64,000 nucleotides of DNA, taken from contig JAJXWD010000001.1 in assembly GCA_021781835.1 (NCBI GenBank), positions 62,001 to 126,000 on the forward strand, read 5' to 3'. The stretch is from Pseudomonadota bacterium (lineage in GTDB: Bacteria; Pseudomonadota; Alphaproteobacteria; Acetobacterales; Acetobacteraceae). How positions within the stretch are numbered: the stretch's first letter is position 1; the number at the start of each line of letters is the position of its first letter. The notes beneath the pieces are model-generated. The model was not told the origin of the DNA and did no database searches. It saw only the letters and a list, made by a program, of their open reading frames with translations. Shown one piece after another: positions 27,441 through 36,239 of this stretch. The translations under genes were made by a program, and so were the position numbers.

Positions 27441-28085
27441 CTACTCGACCGCGACTCGCAATGCCGCCCCAGCCGCGAGCGGCGCCAAAGGCAGGGCCAG
27501 ACAGAAAATGGCGCCCAGAAACGCGAAGGCGCCCAGCGGGTGCGGGGCGATGACGGCGTTGGCGCCAAAAATCAGCGCCGGGATCATCAAGGGCAGCGTG
27601 ATGAGGGCCATGAGCACCCCGGCCCGGCGCGCGCCCAGCGTGAGCGCCGCCGCCAGCGTGCCCACCAGGGAGAAAATGAGCGTGCCCGGCACCAGCCCCG
27701 CCAGCAACAGCGGCATGGCATGGTTGGGCAGGCGCAGCATGACGGCGAGCGGCGCGGCGATGAGCAGCAGCGGCAGGCCGGTGGTGAGCCAATGCGCGCA
27801 CGCCTTGGCGAGCGCCACGATATAGGCCGGCAGACCCGAGAGCAGCAGCAGGTCGAGCGTGCCATCCTCGAAATCGGCGCCGAACAGTTTTTCCAGCGGC
27901 AGCAGCGCGGCGAGCAGCGCCGCCACCCACACCACGCCAGGCGCGAGCGCGGCGAGCAGCGCGGGGTCGGGCCCGACGCCAAACGCGAACATGGTGCCGC
28001 AAATGATGAAGAACACCAGGGCGGCGACGGTATCGGCCCCCTGGCGCAGCGCCAGGCGCAATTCGCGGGCGATCAGGGTTTTCAT
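27441..28085 (-). CDS. ccmB: CcmB, heme exporter permease subunit
   Basis: 214-aa membrane protein with six predicted helices, partner of CcmA in releasing holo-CcmE during cytochrome c maturation. Typical segments: RELRLALRQGADTVAALVFF, LEKLFGADFEDGTLDLLLLS and GTLIFSLVGTLAAALTLG. ATG at 28085 overlaps the ccmA stop (ATGA); the longer frame lies inside ccmA. It is leftward, unlike ccmC-I, and converges closely with the epimerase (9 nt). Confidence 0.92.
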   Translation of the reverse strand: MKTLIARELRLALRQGADTVAALVFFIICGTMFAFGVGPDPALLAALAPGVVWVAALLAALLPLEKLFGADFEDGTLDLLLLSGLPAYIVALAKACAHWLTTGLPLLLIAAPLAVMLRLPNHAMPLLLAGLVPGTLIFSLVGTLAAALTLGARRAGVLMALITLPLMIPALIFGANAVIAPHPLGAFAFLGAIFCLALPLAPLAAGAALRVAVE

Positions 28086-28654
28086 AGCGCCAGCACCTCG
28101 GCGCCGGGCAGCTCGAGCGCCACATGCGTGCTGGTGATGATCATGCCCCCCGCCGCGCGGTGGCGCGCGCAAAGCGCGGTGAAGCGGCCGATGGAGGTGG
28201 CATCGAGGCCGGTGGTCGGCTCATCGAGCAGCCAGAGCGGGCGCAGAGAGGCCGCCACCCGCGCCAGAGCCAGACGGCGTTTCTGCCCGGCCGAGAGAAA
28301 CCGCGCCGGCAGGGCCGCGAATCGCTCAAGCCCCATATCGGTCAGGGCCGTCTGGTCGGTGACATGTTCGGCCACCGACAAGGCGGGCTTCACGGCATCG
28401 AGATGGCCAAGCCAGGCGATGCGCGCGGCGTGACTCGGAAAATCGGCCATGGCCGGCACGCCGTTCCAGAAAATCTGTCCGCCCGCCAGCGGGGCCAGCC
28501 CGGCCAGCGTGCGCAATAATGTGGATTTGCCGGTGCCGTTATCGCCGCGCAACACCAGCGCGCCGCCCGCCGCCACGGACAGCGACACGCCGCGCAACAC
28601 CAGACGCTCGCCACGAAACACCGAAAGCCCTTCGCCTGTAAGCTGATTTACCAC
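28082..28654 (-). CDS. ccmA: CcmA, heme exporter ATP-binding subunit
   Basis: 190-aa ATPase of the CcmAB complex. Walker A GDNGTGKSTLLR, signature FLSAGQKRRLALARV and Walker B LWLLDEPTTGLD are intact, and the size matches the compact CcmA family. I choose GTG at 28654 since GGAAAGG ends 6 nt upstream; TTG at 28669 is in frame but overlaps that ribosome site. It is transcribed leftward with ccmB, divergent from the triheme cytochrome gene. Confidence 0.9.
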   Translation of the reverse strand: MVNQLTGEGLSVFRGERLVLRGVSLSVAAGGALVLRGDNGTGKSTLLRTLAGLAPLAGGQIFWNGVPAMADFPSHAARIAWLGHLDAVKPALSVAEHVTDQTALTDMGLERFAALPARFLSAGQKRRLALARVAASLRPLWLLDEPTTGLDATSIGRFTALCARHRAAGGMIITSTHVALELPGAEVLAL

Positions 28655-28848
28655 CACATGCCTTTCCAAACGCGCCGCGGTCTGGCGCGGGGTGTAACGG
28701 CAAGCCGCCGCGCAGGCAACCGCTTGGCGGGCGCTATGGGGGCTTCACTGTCTTTTTTCAAGACAAGTCTTTTCATGCCACCGTAAACGGAGCTAGGAAG
28801 CTTCCCGTCGAGGGGTTGCACCCGCGCGCCCCCAAGGAAACATGCCCC

Positions 28849-30180
28849 ATGATGCGTATCCTTCCCACCAAATCCTCCCGCCGCTTCAGCATGGCGCTTT
28901 GTGCGCTCACCTTGTTTCTGGGTGGCGCCCTGTTCGTCCGCAACGCCGCCGCCAATAATGACGCGGCCGATTACCCCGCCGCCTCGCTCAGCGCACCAAC
29001 CGACCCGACGGCGCTGATCGCGCGCGGCAAATATCTGGTCGCGGCGGCCGACTGCGCGCCTTGCCATACCGGCCCCAACCACGCGCCCTTCACCGGCGGG
29101 CTGGTGATGCAAACCCCGTTCGGCGGCCTGGCCTCGCCCAACATTACGCCAGACCCCACCACCGGCATCGGCAAATGGACCGGCAAGCAGTTCTACGACG
29201 CCCTCCATTACGGCATCGCGCCCGGACATGATTGGCTGATCTTCCCGCGCTTCCTCTATCCGGCCATGCCCTATACCAGCTACACCAAGCTGTCTTACGC
29301 CGATGTGATGGCCATCAAGGCCTATCTGGACAGCCTGGCCCCCGCGCCGGTGCAGCCCACCCCCTCCACGATGCGCTTCCCCTTCAACCAGCGCCCCGTG
29401 CTGCTGGGCTGGCGTTTGCTGTTCTTCCATTCCGGCCCCATGCAAATGAACCCGGCCTGGAACGACCAGATGAAGAACGGCGCCTACCTGACCGAGGCGC
29501 TCGGCCACTGCCAGGAATGCCATACGCCGCGCAATTTCCTCTCGGCCATGATTCCCTCTAAGGCCTTTGCCGGCGCGCCGATCGACGCGTTCTACGCCCC
29601 CAACATCTCCTCGGATAAAACCCAGGGCGTGGGCGGCTGGAATCCGGCCGATCTGGTCGCGTATCTGCACGATGAGGGCAATCTGGTGAAAGGCTCGCCC
29701 TATGCCTCGATGGGCGAGATGACCCACAACTCCACCAGCCAGATTCCGGTGTCTGACGATCAGGACATCGCGCTGTATCTGCAAACCGCCACCGCGCCCC
29801 AGCAGGTAACGCCGCCCGCCGCCGCGAGCGACGCCACCGCCTCGATCGCCCGTGGCGCCACGCTTTATGCCAGCACATGCTCGGGTTGCCACGGCGCCCA
29901 GGGCGCGGGCATGGGGCCGCAGATGGTGCCTAACCTGGCCGGCAACGACTCGGTCACCGCCGCCTATCCTGACAACGTGATCGGCGCCACCCTGGCCGGC
30001 CTCACCCCGTGGACCGCCATTCCGATGCCGAGCTTCGCGGCCCAGCTGTCGGACCAGAACATCGCCGACATCGCCAATTATGTGCGTACCGCCTGGGGCA
30101 ATAAGGGCGTGCCCAACGCCACTCCAGACATGGTCGCCAAGCTGCGCCAACGCGCAGGGGTGGCCGAAAAAGCCAACTGA
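28849..30180 (+). CDS. Periplasmic triheme cytochrome c (alcohol/gluconate dehydrogenase subunit II-like)
   Basis: 443-aa cytochrome with three CXXCH sites: CAPCH at 69-73, CQECH at 221-225 and CSGCH at 344-348. An N-terminal signal segment (MALCALTLFLGGALFVRN) leads to the periplasm. The layout of three class I-type domains and TPFGGLASPNITPDPTTGIG matches the cytochrome subunit of membrane alcohol, sorbitol or gluconate dehydrogenases that feed ubiquinone. No dehydrogenase subunit lies beside it, so it is an orphan. AAGGAAA precedes the ATG at 28849. A strong terminator follows. Confidence 0.9.
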   Translation: MMRILPTKSSRRFSMALCALTLFLGGALFVRNAAANNDAADYPAASLSAPTDPTALIARGKYLVAAADCAPCHTGPNHAPFTGGLVMQTPFGGLASPNITPDPTTGIGKWTGKQFYDALHYGIAPGHDWLIFPRFLYPAMPYTSYTKLSYADVMAIKAYLDSLAPAPVQPTPSTMRFPFNQRPVLLGWRLLFFHSGPMQMNPAWNDQMKNGAYLTEALGHCQECHTPRNFLSAMIPSKAFAGAPIDAFYAPNISSDKTQGVGGWNPADLVAYLHDEGNLVKGSPYASMGEMTHNSTSQIPVSDDQDIALYLQTATAPQQVTPPAAASDATASIARGATLYASTCSGCHGAQGAGMGPQMVPNLAGNDSVTAAYPDNVIGATLAGLTPWTAIPMPSFAAQLSDQNIADIANYVRTAWGNKGVPNATPDMVAKLRQRAGVAEKAN

Positions 30181-30201
30181 TCAGCCCCCGGGCTGCACCA
30201 A

Positions 30202-30236
30202 AAGGGCTTCCGGCTAACGCCGGAAGCCCTTTTTTC
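30202..30236 (+). terminator. Intrinsic terminator after the triheme cytochrome
   Basis: An 11-bp perfect stem GGGCTTCCGGC / GCCGGAAGCCC (30204-30214, 30219-30229), loop TAAC, preceded by AAA and followed by seven Ts. Clear rho-independent terminator. Confidence 0.92.
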
Positions 30237-30326
30237 GTCCCCTCCGGGCCGTGAAAATCCCGCCCCGAAATTGGGGTTAATATCGAAATTTAATGAATTT
30301 TCCTTTGTTATTTCCAACCCATGACT

Positions 30327-30340
30327 TTGATCCACGTCAA
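30327..30340. promoter_or_regulatory. FNR/FixK-type box upstream of the porin-cytochrome operon
   Basis: TTGATCCACGTCAA matches the TTGA-N6-TCAA consensus of the CRP/FNR family perfectly, and TTGAT-N4-ATCAA at nine of ten positions. It ends 101 nt before the GTG start at 30442. If it acts as a class II site, transcription would start near 30375. This suggests control by oxygen or redox state (inference). Confidence 0.65.
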
Positions 30341-30441
30341 TGCCAGGGGGGGTGATTTTGTTTAGGCGGAACGGACCGCGAAATGCGGCCTTGCCGCTGC
30401 TTTTGGCGTGTTATTTCGATTAAAAAACAAGGAGGCTTGTC

Positions 30442-31797
30442 GTGAATTTTCGTGCATCCCGCTATATGGCGGCTGCCTTACCTGTTTTAGCTGGCGTTCT
30501 CGCCGCGCCGCAGGCCCAGGCAATCCCCGCTTTCGCGGCCCAGACCGGCGAGCCTTGCTCGGCCTGTCACATCGGCTTCCCGCAGCTCACCGCCTATGGG
30601 CGGTTGTTCAAGCTCGAAGGCTATGTGGCGGGCGGCGACACGCCGACTCTCAAGAATTTCGCTGCCATGACACAGGCTGGGTTCACCTATCTGAACCAGA
30701 ACGTGCCGGGCGGGCTGTCGGCTGACTATCCCTCGAACGACGCCCTCTCCGTTCAGCAGACCAGCCTGTTTTATGGCGGCGCGCTTTATGCGCCGATCGG
30801 CCTTGGCGCGTTCATTCAAGGCACGTTCGACGGCGTTGCCCACCAGTTCCACTGGGACAACACCGACATCCGCCTTGCCCGGCCGCTCGATGTCGCGGGC
30901 ATGCCGGCCTATGTCGGTCTGACCTTCAACAACAACCCCGGCGTGACCGATCTGTGGAACACCCCGCCGGCCTGGGGTTATCCGTTCATCCCCGATGAGC
31001 TGGCCGTGGGCAACACCGCGGGCGTGGCGCTCAGCGGGCTTGGCCAAAGCGTGTACGGCCTGGGCGCTTATGGCTCGCTCAACATCACCCCGTCCGACAT
31101 GCTTTATGCCGAGGCTGATTTTTACAGCCAGCTTCCCGATCATACCGCCTATGCGCTGGGCGTTGGGCCGGAAGCCGGTATTTCGGGCGTCATTCCTTAT
31201 TGGCGCGTTGCCTATCAGCATAGCTGGGGCGCCAGCTCGTTCGAGGCCGGTGCGCTGGGCCTGATCGATAACCCCTATCCGGCGGGTTACAAGAGCGGCC
31301 CGACCGACCAGATGGTGGATGTCGGGCTTGATTCGCAGTTCCAGTGGATCACGATCACCCATGCGCTGTCGCTGCAGGCTTTGTATGTGCATGAGAATCA
31401 GCATTGGAGCGCCAGCTACCCGCTGGGTCTGACGGCGAACCCGACCGACCGCCTCAACCAGCTGACCCTGACCGCCTCTTATCTGTATCTGCAGAAGGTC
31501 GGCATCACCGAGACCTATAACGGCATCTGGGGCAACGCCGATCCGTCGATCTATGCCGCGGCCCCGATTTCGGGTAATGCCAACGGCAAACCCAACACCA
31601 CCAGCTTCACCACCGAACTTGATTACTACCCCTGGAACAATGGTGGTCCGTCTTTCATGCCTTGGATGAATGCCAAGGTATTCCTGGAAGACACGATCTA
31701 TCCTGTGTTCAACGGGCTGTCGCATAACTATGATGGCTCGGGCCGCAATGCCAGCGACAACAATGTTGTCTTCACTGGCATCTGGCTTGCTTTCTAA
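30442..31797 (+). CDS. Cyc2-like fused outer-membrane porin-cytochrome c
   Basis: 451-aa protein starting at GTG, with GGAGG 6 nt upstream. A signal peptide ends near AQA at residue 27. It is followed at once by FAAQTGEPCSACHIGFPQLT, with one heme site CSACH at 39-43, then AYGRLFKLEGYV. The remaining about 380 residues lack further hemes and alternate short amphipathic strands (LYAEADFYSQLP, SLQALYVHENQHW, LTASYLYLQKVG), ending VVFTGIWLAF with a terminal Phe typical of outer-membrane barrels. A single N-terminal heme plug plus a barrel of 400-480 aa is the architecture of Cyc2, the Fe(II) oxidase of iron oxidisers. Physiological role here is unknown; Fe oxidation, Fe reduction or another extracellular electron exchange is possible. 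Confidence 0.78.
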   Translation: MNFRASRYMAAALPVLAGVLAAPQAQAIPAFAAQTGEPCSACHIGFPQLTAYGRLFKLEGYVAGGDTPTLKNFAAMTQAGFTYLNQNVPGGLSADYPSNDALSVQQTSLFYGGALYAPIGLGAFIQGTFDGVAHQFHWDNTDIRLARPLDVAGMPAYVGLTFNNNPGVTDLWNTPPAWGYPFIPDELAVGNTAGVALSGLGQSVYGLGAYGSLNITPSDMLYAEADFYSQLPDHTAYALGVGPEAGISGVIPYWRVAYQHSWGASSFEAGALGLIDNPYPAGYKSGPTDQMVDVGLDSQFQWITITHALSLQALYVHENQHWSASYPLGLTANPTDRLNQLTLTASYLYLQKVGITETYNGIWGNADPSIYAAAPISGNANGKPNTTSFTTELDYYPWNNGGPSFMPWMNAKVFLEDTIYPVFNGLSHNYDGSGRNASDNNVVFTGIWLAF

Positions 31798-31816
31798 CTC
31801 TTCACAAGGATTCAAC

Positions 31817-32200
31817 ATGAAATTTCGTTTAACCCTCTTCACCGTTCTGCTGGCCGGCGCGACTGGTTTTGGCGTCGCTCACGCTGCCGGTTCGGCCTCC
31901 GCCGGGCAGGCCGTGTATTCCAGCCAGTGCGCGCTGTGCCACTCCAACCAGCCGGGTGGCGTCGGCATTGGGCCGAGCCTTGCTGGCGTGTATGGCCAGC
32001 CGGCCGCCGCGCAGGGCAATTATGACTACTCCTCGGCGATGAAAAACTCGCATCTGACCTGGAACGACGCCACGCTCAACAAGTTCCTGGCGGCGCCGCA
32101 GGCCACCGTGCCTGGCACCAAGATGCCCTATGCCGGGCTGACCGATGCCGGCCAGCGCGCCGATGTGATCGCGTATCTCGCCTCCATCGCCGGTAAGTAA
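31817..32200 (+). CDS. Periplasmic monoheme class I cytochrome c
   Basis: 127-aa cytochrome: signal peptide to about residue 23 (VAHA), heme site CALCH at 38-42, and axial Met103 in GTKMPYAG, with WNDATLNKFL before it, as in cytochrome c2/c550. AAGGA precedes the ATG at 31817, 19 nt after the porin-cytochrome stop, so the two are co-transcribed. It is the natural periplasmic electron partner of the outer-membrane protein, as Cyc1-type cytochromes are for Cyc2. A double hairpin terminator follows. Confidence 0.92.
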   Translation: MKFRLTLFTVLLAGATGFGVAHAAGSASAGQAVYSSQCALCHSNQPGGVGIGPSLAGVYGQPAAAQGNYDYSSAMKNSHLTWNDATLNKFLAAPQATVPGTKMPYAGLTDAGQRADVIAYLASIAGK

Positions 32201-32206
32201 CAAAAC

Positions 32207-32280
32207 GCGCCGCCGGTATCATCGCCGGCGGCGCTCCGCCAAACCCGCCTGTTCAGGCTGCCGACAGGCGGGTTTTTTTA
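32207..32280 (+). terminator. Hairpin plus intrinsic terminator after the cytochrome operon
   Basis: First hairpin GCGCCGCCGG / CCGGCGGCGC (32207-32216, 32225-32234). Second, 11-bp stem AACCCGCCTGT / ACAGGCGGGTT (32242-32252, 32264-32274), merges into a run of seven Ts. The second is a standard terminator and isolates the cytochrome operon from ccmC. Confidence 0.88.
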
Positions 32281-32337
32281 TTACCGGCATGCCATGACGG
32301 ATTTTGAATTTTCCAGGCTAAAGGCTATAGAAACCTC

Positions 32338-33132
32338 ATGCAAAGCATGCACAGCGCCGGCGAGAGAACGGCACGGGGAAATTTGAGCGGCCGCAAACAA
32401 GCGGGGTGGCTGCATTATTTCGCCAATCCAGGCCGCTTCGCGCGGTTCGCGCGGCCTATTCTGCCCTGGCTGGGCGCCGTGTCGGCCTTGCTGGTGGTCA
32501 TTGGCATCGTCTGGGGCTATGCGTTCGCGCCCGCCGATTTCCAGCAAGGCAATGCCGCGCGGATCATGTATGTGCATGTGCCCGCCGCCTGGGTGTCGAT
32601 GTCGGGCTATGCCATGCTCGCGCTTTGTTCGTTTTTCTCGCTGGTCTGGCGCCACCCGCTGGCGGATATCGCCGCCGAGGAAATTGGCCCGGTGGGCGCT
32701 GGCTTCACGTTCATCTGCTTAGTGTCGGGGGCGCTGTGGGGCCGGCCGACCTGGGGCACTTATTGGGTGTGGGATGCGCGCCTGACCTCGGTGCTGATCC
32801 TGTTCTTCCTCTATCTCGGCCATATCGCGCTGGTGCGCGGCTTTGAGAGCCGCGAGCGCGGCTACCGCGCGGGGGCGATCTTGGCGCTGGCCGGGGTGGT
32901 CAATCTGCCCATCATCGTGTTCTCGGTGCAATGGTGGAACACGCTGCACCAGGGCAACTCCTTTTCCCTCTCCGGATCCTCGATCTACCCTTCGATGCTC
33001 TACCCGCTGCTGGTTGCCACGCTGGGGTTCTATCTCTGCTTCCTCACGCTGGTGCTGGCGCGCGTACTCGCCGCCATCATGGAGCGTAAAACCTCATCTC
33101 TGCTGCTGGCGAACGCGGAGCGCGACGCATGA
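32338..33132 (+). CDS. ccmC: CcmC, heme-handling membrane protein
   Basis: 264-aa six-helix protein that loads heme onto CcmE. The tryptophan-rich WWD domain is seen as WGRPTWGTYWVWDARLTSVL, with heme-ligand His in IMYVHVPAAWVSM and VQWWNTLHQGNSFS. The N-terminal about 35 residues are cytoplasmic. No strong ribosome site; ATG at 32347 is an alternative. First gene of ccmCDEFGHI, each overlapping or abutting the next. Confidence 0.94.
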   Translation: MQSMHSAGERTARGNLSGRKQAGWLHYFANPGRFARFARPILPWLGAVSALLVVIGIVWGYAFAPADFQQGNAARIMYVHVPAAWVSMSGYAMLALCSFFSLVWRHPLADIAAEEIGPVGAGFTFICLVSGALWGRPTWGTYWVWDARLTSVLILFFLYLGHIALVRGFESRERGYRAGAILALAGVVNLPIIVFSVQWWNTLHQGNSFSLSGSSIYPSMLYPLLVATLGFYLCFLTLVLARVLAAIMERKTSSLLLANAERDA

Positions 33133-33269
33133 TCGAACATCTCGACCCCTGGCCCTTCATTAATGGCGCCTATGGTATTTCGGTGCTGTTTCTGGCCGGC
33201 ACCGCCCTGTTGACCTGGCGCCGCCTGCGCCAAGCCGCCAAACGTCTCGCCCAGACCGAAGCCTCGTAA
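33129..33269 (+). CDS. ccmD: CcmD, small heme exporter subunit
   Basis: 46-aa protein found by reading the gap between ccmC and ccmE. It starts MIEHLDPWPFINGAYGISVL, continues as one membrane helix and ends in the basic tail WRRLRQAAKRLAQ. This is the CcmD pattern (short periplasmic start, one helix, positively charged cytoplasmic end). ATG overlaps the ccmC stop (ATGA) and its TAA overlaps the ccmE ATG (TAATG). Confidence 0.9.
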   Translation: MIEHLDPWPFINGAYGISVLFLAGTALLTWRRLRQAAKRLAQTEAS

Positions 33270-33757
33270 TGCTCAAGCCCAAAACCCGGCGCCTTTACAT
33301 GTTCTCGGCGCTTTTGCTCGGCTTCGGGGGCGCGACCGCGCTCGCGTTGGTGGGCTTCTCCTCATCGCTCACCTATTTTCTCTCGCCCCGGCAGGTGGCA
33401 GCCCATGCGCCGCCCGCGGGCGAAACCTTCCGGCTTGGCGGCATCGTCGAGGCGGGCACGGTGCAAACCACCCAGACCGGCGAAAGCCTGACCACGCGCT
33501 TTGACGTGACGGACGGCCAGGCGGCGGTGCCGGTGGTGTATACCGGCGTGCTGCCGGACCTGTTCGGGGTTGGGCAGGGTGTGGTGACGATCGGCGCCCT
33601 GGGGCCCGATGGCGCCTTTCACGCCGATGAGGTGCTGGCCAAGCATGGCTCGACCTATATGCCGCGCGATGTCGCGCAATCTCTCAAAAATGCCGGCAAG
33701 TGGAATCCGAAATTCGGCCCCGCGCCTGGGCCTGACGCGCTGGGGAGCACTTCATGA
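33269..33757 (+). CDS. ccmE: CcmE, periplasmic heme chaperone
   Basis: 162-aa membrane-anchored OB-fold protein. N-terminal anchor (MFSALLLGFGGATALALVGF), then FRLGGIVEAGTV and the heme-binding region VLAKHGSTYMPRDV with the His that covalently binds heme and the downstream Tyr. Size and order match ccmE. Overlaps ccmD and ccmF by 1 and 4 nt. Confidence 0.94.
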   Translation: MLKPKTRRLYMFSALLLGFGGATALALVGFSSSLTYFLSPRQVAAHAPPAGETFRLGGIVEAGTVQTTQTGESLTTRFDVTDGQAAVPVVYTGVLPDLFGVGQGVVTIGALGPDGAFHADEVLAKHGSTYMPRDVAQSLKNAGKWNPKFGPAPGPDALGSTS

Positions 33758-35682
33758 TTCCTGAACTCGGGCATTTCGCCCTCGCCCTCGCGGTGGCCAT
33801 CGCGGGGGCGCAGGCGGTGATTGGGCTATTTGGCCCGTCGCTGCGCGACCCGCGCGCGCTGGCCGCCGCGCCGCTGCTGGCCATCTGCCAGTTCGCCGCC
33901 GCCGCCTGCGCGTTTGGCGCGCTCGTCTGGGCGGGGGTGGTCTCGGACTTCACGGTCGAGAACATCGCCAATTTCTCATCGGCCGAGGTGCCGCTCTTCT
34001 ACCGCATCTCGGGCGTGTGGGGAAACCATGACGGGTCGATCCTGCTCTGGTGCCTCATCCTCTCGCTATGCGGCTTGGCCGTGGCGGTGGCGGGCGGCAA
34101 CCTGCCCGCCACGCTGCGCGCGCGGGTGCTGGGCGTGCTGGGGCTGGTTTCAGCGGGGTTCCTGCTGTTCACCCTCACCGTCTCCAACCCGTTCACGCGC
34201 ATCTGGCCGCCGCCGCAGGACGGCCAGGGCATGAACCCCATTTTGCAAGATCCCGGCCTCGCCTTTCATCCGCCTGTGCTCTACATCGGCTATGTCGGGT
34301 TTTCGGTGGCCTTCGCCTTTGCCATCGCCGCGCTGCTCGAAGGCCGGGTGGATGCCGCGTTTGGCCGCTGGGTGCGCCCCTGGGCGCTGGTTTCCTGGTG
34401 CTTTCTCACCAGCGGCATCGCGCTGGGCTCCTGGTGGTCTTACTACACGCTGGGCTGGGGCGGGTACTGGTTTTGGGACCCGGTGGAAAACGCCTCGCTG
34501 CTGCCCTGGCTGACCGGCACGGCCCTGCTGCATTGCGCCATCGTGGTTGAGAAGCGCGAGGCCCTGAAAGCCTGGACGGTGCTGTTTGCCATCGCCACCT
34601 TCTCGCTCTCGCTCACCGGCACGTTTCTGGTGCGCTCAGGCATTCTCAACTCGGTGCACAGCTTCGCCGCCTCGCCCGACCAGGGATTGTTCATTCTGGC
34701 GCTGCTTGGCATCACCATTGGCGGGTCGCTGCTGCTGTTCGCCATCCGTGCGCCCGCGCTCACGGCCAACGGCATTTACGCCCCCCTCTCTCGTGAGAGC
34801 GCGCTGGTGCTGAACAATGTGTTTCTGGGGGCAAGCACGGCCGTGGTCTTCACCGGCACGCTCTATCCGCCCGTGCTCAACCTGCTCACCGGCATCCAGC
34901 TCTCGGTCGGCGCGCCCTTTTTCAACCAGACGGTCATTCCCCTCTCGGTGCCCATCATCCTCACCATGGGCGCGGGGCCGCTGCTGGCCTGGAAACGCGC
35001 CAGCCTGGCGCCGGTGGCGCAGCGTCTGGCCCTGGCCGGCGCGGTGGCGCTGGTGCTGCTGGCCGCGATGACCGCCGCCACCAACCTCGTCACCGCACTC
35101 GGTCTGGCGGGAGGAACCTGGGTCATCCTCTCGGCCTTGACCGACCTGGCAATGCGCGCCGGGCTGGGGCGTGTGAGCCCCGCCGCCGCCTTGGGCCGCC
35201 TGGTCAAGCTGCCGCGCGCCCAGGTGGGCGCGGCACTCGGGCATATCGGTTTTGGGGTGACCGTGCTGGGCATTGCCGGCATGACCCTGGCCAGCCAGAG
35301 CGTGGTGGTGCTCTCGCCCGGCCAAAGCACCGTGGTCGGCGGGTACAGCTTCAAGCTCGACAATATCACCAAGGCACCCGGGCCGAATTATACCCAGCAC
35401 ATCGCCACGCTCAGCGTTGATGGGCTGAAGCTCTATCCCACGCGGCGGTTTTTCTCGGCGCAAGGCATCATCACCTCCGATGCCGCCATCCACACCAACG
35501 GCTTTGTCGATCTTTACACCGTGTTCGCGGGCGAACCGAACGGCAATGCCGAATTGCGGCTGAGCGTGCATCCGCTGGCGCCCGAAATCTGGCTGGGCGG
35601 GTTGATCATGGCCCTTGGCGGGTTCTTCTCGCTTTCCGACCGGCGCCTGCGCATCGGCGCCCCTTCGCGGAGGGCCGCCTGA
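33754..35682 (+). CDS. ccmF: CcmF, cytochrome c heme lyase subunit
   Basis: 642-aa protein with many membrane helices; attaches heme from CcmE to apocytochrome. The WWD domain is WGGYWFWDPVENASLLPWLT, and conserved His regions include FHPPVLYIGYVGFSVAF and RSGILNSVHSFA. Full length for the family. TGATG junction with ccmG. Confidence 0.95.
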   Translation: MIPELGHFALALAVAIAGAQAVIGLFGPSLRDPRALAAAPLLAICQFAAAACAFGALVWAGVVSDFTVENIANFSSAEVPLFYRISGVWGNHDGSILLWCLILSLCGLAVAVAGGNLPATLRARVLGVLGLVSAGFLLFTLTVSNPFTRIWPPPQDGQGMNPILQDPGLAFHPPVLYIGYVGFSVAFAFAIAALLEGRVDAAFGRWVRPWALVSWCFLTSGIALGSWWSYYTLGWGGYWFWDPVENASLLPWLTGTALLHCAIVVEKREALKAWTVLFAIATFSLSLTGTFLVRSGILNSVHSFAASPDQGLFILALLGITIGGSLLLFAIRAPALTANGIYAPLSRESALVLNNVFLGASTAVVFTGTLYPPVLNLLTGIQLSVGAPFFNQTVIPLSVPIILTMGAGPLLAWKRASLAPVAQRLALAGAVALVLLAAMTAATNLVTALGLAGGTWVILSALTDLAMRAGLGRVSPAAALGRLVKLPRAQVGAALGHIGFGVTVLGIAGMTLASQSVVVLSPGQSTVVGGYSFKLDNITKAPGPNYTQHIATLSVDGLKLYPTRRFFSAQGIITSDAAIHTNGFVDLYTVFAGEPNGNAELRLSVHPLAPEIWLGGLIMALGGFFSLSDRRLRIGAPSRRAA

Positions 35683-36239
35683 TGTCGCCTCTACGCCGCC
35701 GCCTGTTGTTTGGGGTGCCGCTGGCCCTGGTGTCGGCCGGGGGGGCGGCGATGTACACGCTGCTCGAGCGCATGCGCACCGACCAGTATGACCCGCGCGC
35801 CTTCCCCTCGCCGTTGCTGGGCAAGCCCCTGCCGGCCTTTTCTCTGCCAGGCACAGGCGGCCTGCCGGGCTTTGCCAATACCGACCTCACCGCCCCGCCC
35901 CGCCCCGTGCTGGTCAACTGGTTCTCCTCCTGGTGCGCGGTGTGCCCGCAAGAGGCGCCCCAGCTCGCCGCGCTGGCCCGCCAGGGCGTGCCGGTCTGGG
36001 GCATTGATTACGAGGACACGCCCACCGCGCTGGCGGAGTTTCTGGCCACCAACGGCACGCCTTACAGCCGCATCGGCGCTGACAAATCCGGCCTCACCGC
36101 GATCAATTGGGGGGTCTATGGCGTGCCCGAGACGTTCTTGATCGACAAAACCGGCATCGTGCGCTGGCATTTCGCCGGCGCCCTCACCGATGAGCTGGTG
36201 GCCGAGCGGCTCCAGCCGCTGCTGGAGCAATACGCATGA
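35682..36239 (+). CDS. ccmG: CcmG/DsbE thiol-disulfide oxidoreductase
   Basis: 185-aa membrane-anchored thioredoxin-like protein that reduces apocytochrome cysteines before heme attachment. Active site WCAVCPQE and the cis-Pro region GVYGVPETFLIDKTG are seen after an N-terminal anchor. Stop overlaps ccmH (ATGA). The two active-site residues between the Cys (Ala, Val) differ from the common Pro-Thr. Confidence 0.94.
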   Translation: MSPLRRRLLFGVPLALVSAGGAAMYTLLERMRTDQYDPRAFPSPLLGKPLPAFSLPGTGGLPGFANTDLTAPPRPVLVNWFSSWCAVCPQEAPQLAALARQGVPVWGIDYEDTPTALAEFLATNGTPYSRIGADKSGLTAINWGVYGVPETFLIDKTGIVRWHFAGALTDELVAERLQPLLEQYA

